DNA of 64,000 nucleotides, from positions 1-64,000 of the forward strand of contig DVIV01000033.1 of assembly GCA_018710985.1 (NCBI GenBank), written 5' to 3'. Origin of the DNA: Candidatus Limiplasma pullicola (lineage in GTDB: Bacteria > Bacillota > Clostridia > Christensenellales > Aristaeellaceae). The notes under the pieces are model-generated. The model saw only the letters and a list, made by a program, of their open reading frames with translations. It made no database searches and had not been told where the DNA came from. Every line of letters starts with the position of its first letter. Position 1 is the stretch's first letter. Positions 62,693 to 64,000 of this stretch are shown here, one piece after another. The position numbers were made by a program, and so were the translations under genes.

Positions 62693-63274
62693 TTACGCGC
62701 CCGGCTTGCTCTCCGCCGCCGTGAGGAAGGCCGTGCAGGCCGCCTCGTTGCTGCGGTCGTCCGCCAGCTGCATCACCGCGTAGGGCTTGAGGCTGGCCAG
62801 CGCGGGCCGCTTGAACACGCCCGTGATGATCACCTCGCACACGGTCACGCTGTCCTGCTTGGTGGTGAAGTTATCAAACCGGATGCCCGTGAGCTGGAAC
62901 ACGCGGTAGTTGAAGTAGTAGGGCAGATGGTCCACCGTGTCCACCACGCAGCGAAGCGCGTACTCCTTGCCCGCTACGGTGAAATCGCCCTCCAGCGTGT
63001 TCGTCTCCTCGTCGTAGTCGCCCAGGCCCAGCGCCGCCATGCGCTCCAGCGGCACCTCCGCCACGCGGATCTCGACGTCCTCGCCGCTCACGTTCTTGAT
63101 CTGCGCGTAGAGGTCGTCGTCGTAGTACAGGTCGGTGGTGCTCTCCTTGGCCGTGCGGCTCATGCTGCCCGCGTAGGGCAGGGCCTCGCCCGCCGAGGCC
63201 GCGTAGCTCGTCAGCGTGTTTTCCGTTACCGGGGCCAACGCCAGGCCCTTGAATCCGATGGCTGCTCTCCTCAT
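62693..63274 (-). CDS. Phage major tail protein (phi13-like)
   Basis: 193 residues. KESTTDLYYDDDLYAQ and GKEYALRCVVDTVDHLPYYFNY match the phi13-family major tail protein, the tube subunit. The ATG at 63274 lacks a Shine-Dalgarno, whereas AGGAG lies inside the first codons; repeat sequence abuts the start. The natural 5' end may therefore have been replaced when the flanking repeats arose (inference). Confidence 0.82.
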   Translation of the reverse strand: MRRAAIGFKGLALAPVTENTLTSYAASAGEALPYAGSMSRTAKESTTDLYYDDDLYAQIKNVSGEDVEIRVAEVPLERMAALGLGDYDEETNTLEGDFTVAGKEYALRCVVDTVDHLPYYFNYRVFQLTGIRFDNFTTKQDSVTVCEVIITGVFKRPALASLKPYAVMQLADDRSNEAACTAFLTAAESKPGA

Positions 63275-63700
63275 GATGGTTCGCGCGTGCGGCAGCGAAA
63301 GGGCCGCACGCTACTCCTTCCTTGTGTTGGTTCGCACGGCGGCCCTTTCGGGTCCGCCCGCGCTGTGCCCGTTATGGGCTTGGTCGCCGCTCGCTTTCGG
63401 GCGGGTCCCATACCCGCCCTGCGCTCGCTGTGGCGGTGGGCCGTTTTTGCGGCGAACGGTGGGGGTGGGGGTGGATGGGTTTCTTGCCCGCCCTTCGCTC
63501 GCGGCGGCGGTGGGCTGCGCACGTGCGGCAGCGAAAGGGCCGCACGCTACTCCTTCCTTATGTTTGTGCACGTGCGGCCCTTTCGGGTCCGCCCGCGCTG
63601 TGCCCGTTATGGGCTGGGTCGCCGCTCGCTTACGGGCGGGTCCCATACCCACCCTTCGCTCGCTGTGGCATGGGCCGTCAGTGGGCCGGGGCGGGGTGTT
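63275..63700. repeat. Duplicated ~240-base noncoding segment
   Basis: No gene. GTGCGGCAGCGAAAGGGCCG, CACGCTACTCCTTCCTT, GGCCCTTTCGGGTCCGCCC and GCGCTGTGCCCGTTATGGG occur at 63287-63375 and again at 63523-63612, each followed by a TCGCCGCTCGCTT...GGGCGGGTCCCATACCC segment. The latter matches, inverted, 5290-5335. Confidence 0.8.
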
Positions 63701-63704
63701 CCTC

Positions 63705-63888
63705 TTGTATATCCTAGGATATATTACTGCCCCTGCATTTCCGCGAGGCGTTTTATATCCTAGGATATATCCCCGCCCCTGCTTCCCTTCGCGGCCTTGT
63801 ATATCCTAGGCTATATTACCATCCTCGCTTCTCTGCAAAGCGTCGTATATCCTAGGCTATACCCCCCTGCTTTCCCGACACACCGCGG
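63705..63888. repeat. Four palindromes at exact 46-base spacing
   Basis: TATATCCTAGGATATA (perfect 16-base palindrome) at 63708-63723 and 63754-63769, and TATATCCTAGGCTATA at 63800-63815 and 63846-63861. Starts differ by 46, 46 and 46 bases. The 30-base intervals are only partly alike (CCCCTGCNTTCC recurs). The AT-rich core stands out from the surrounding G+C-rich DNA. Beyond it, 63890-64000 has no recognisable gene. Confidence 0.92.
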
Positions 63889-64000
63889 CGCGGGGAGCGC
63901 TGAACCGGCGACTGTCTCTCAATCTGTGGTGTCCCGCCGTCCGCTCCCGCGCGGGGCGCGCCATGTTTCGGGGCTTGGGGGGCCGCGCCCGCCTCAGCAG

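Noticed and set aside
63705-63861. CRISPR array
   Set aside because: Regular spacing is present, but the conserved unit is a 16-base palindrome, the intervals resemble one another in part, only four units exist and no cas gene is near.

Overview
The window is bacterial, very G+C rich, and gene dense. A SpoIVA sporulation ATPase, RNase J, a YlbF-family protein, a dimeric bacterial/archaeal-type glycyl-tRNA synthetase and an mreBCD-PBP2-minD block indicate an endospore-forming Firmicute, most likely an uncultivated high-GC gut-type Clostridia lineage (the class is inferred; no rRNA is present to place it). No tRNA, rRNA, CRISPR-cas locus or transposase gene was seen.

Layout. 1-3041 (minus): a cut gene at the edge, then ylbF-mltG-U32 peptidase from one promoter. 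3111-4592: spoIVA. 4593-5410: a hairpin and direct-repeat island. 5417-11566: an aromatic amino acid operon with a Phe/Tyr-rich leader peptide and terminator (attenuator), then aroF, tyrA, aroB, pheA, an aroE-aroK fusion and aroQ; aroA and aroC are not here. 11707-16906: ftsH, signal peptidase I, and an ECF sigma factor / anti-sigma / lipoprotein set. 16935-21983 (minus): D-aminoacylase-like hydrolase, TetM-like GTPase and RlmI-like methyltransferase. 22144-27131: a shikimate-kinase-like gene, cupin, Gfo/Idh oxidoreductase, RNase J and RseC-like protein. 27205-39418: rpoB-rpoC from a consensus promoter, followed by a type IIA topoisomerase pair. 39474-46578: acetyltransferase, asparaginase, NrdG, and a feo locus in which feoA and feoB are separated by 766 bases of hairpins, then a glycosyltransferase. 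46702-49437: degenerate receiver protein, SPFH/zinc-ribbon protein and a MarR regulator with a palindromic operator. 49885-59105: glyS, maf and the mreB-mreC-mreD-mrdA-minD cell-shape block, again interrupted by hairpin islands. 59682-63274 (minus): a phage tail remnant (tape measure, frameshifted tail chaperone, major tail protein). 63275-64000: noncoding repeats ending in an array of four palindromes at exactly 46-base spacing.

The most unusual feature is a family of modular hairpin sequences that builds long noncoding islands between genes in at least eight places. The modules recur in different orders and orientations, are nested inside one another, and their stems differ between copies by paired (compensating) changes. 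They sit inside operons (feoA|feoB, mreB|mreC, mreD|mrdA). Other points of interest are the leader-peptide attenuator, the 46-base palindrome array, a classical -1 frameshift site in the tail chaperone, and a His-rich insertion in the FeoB G domain.
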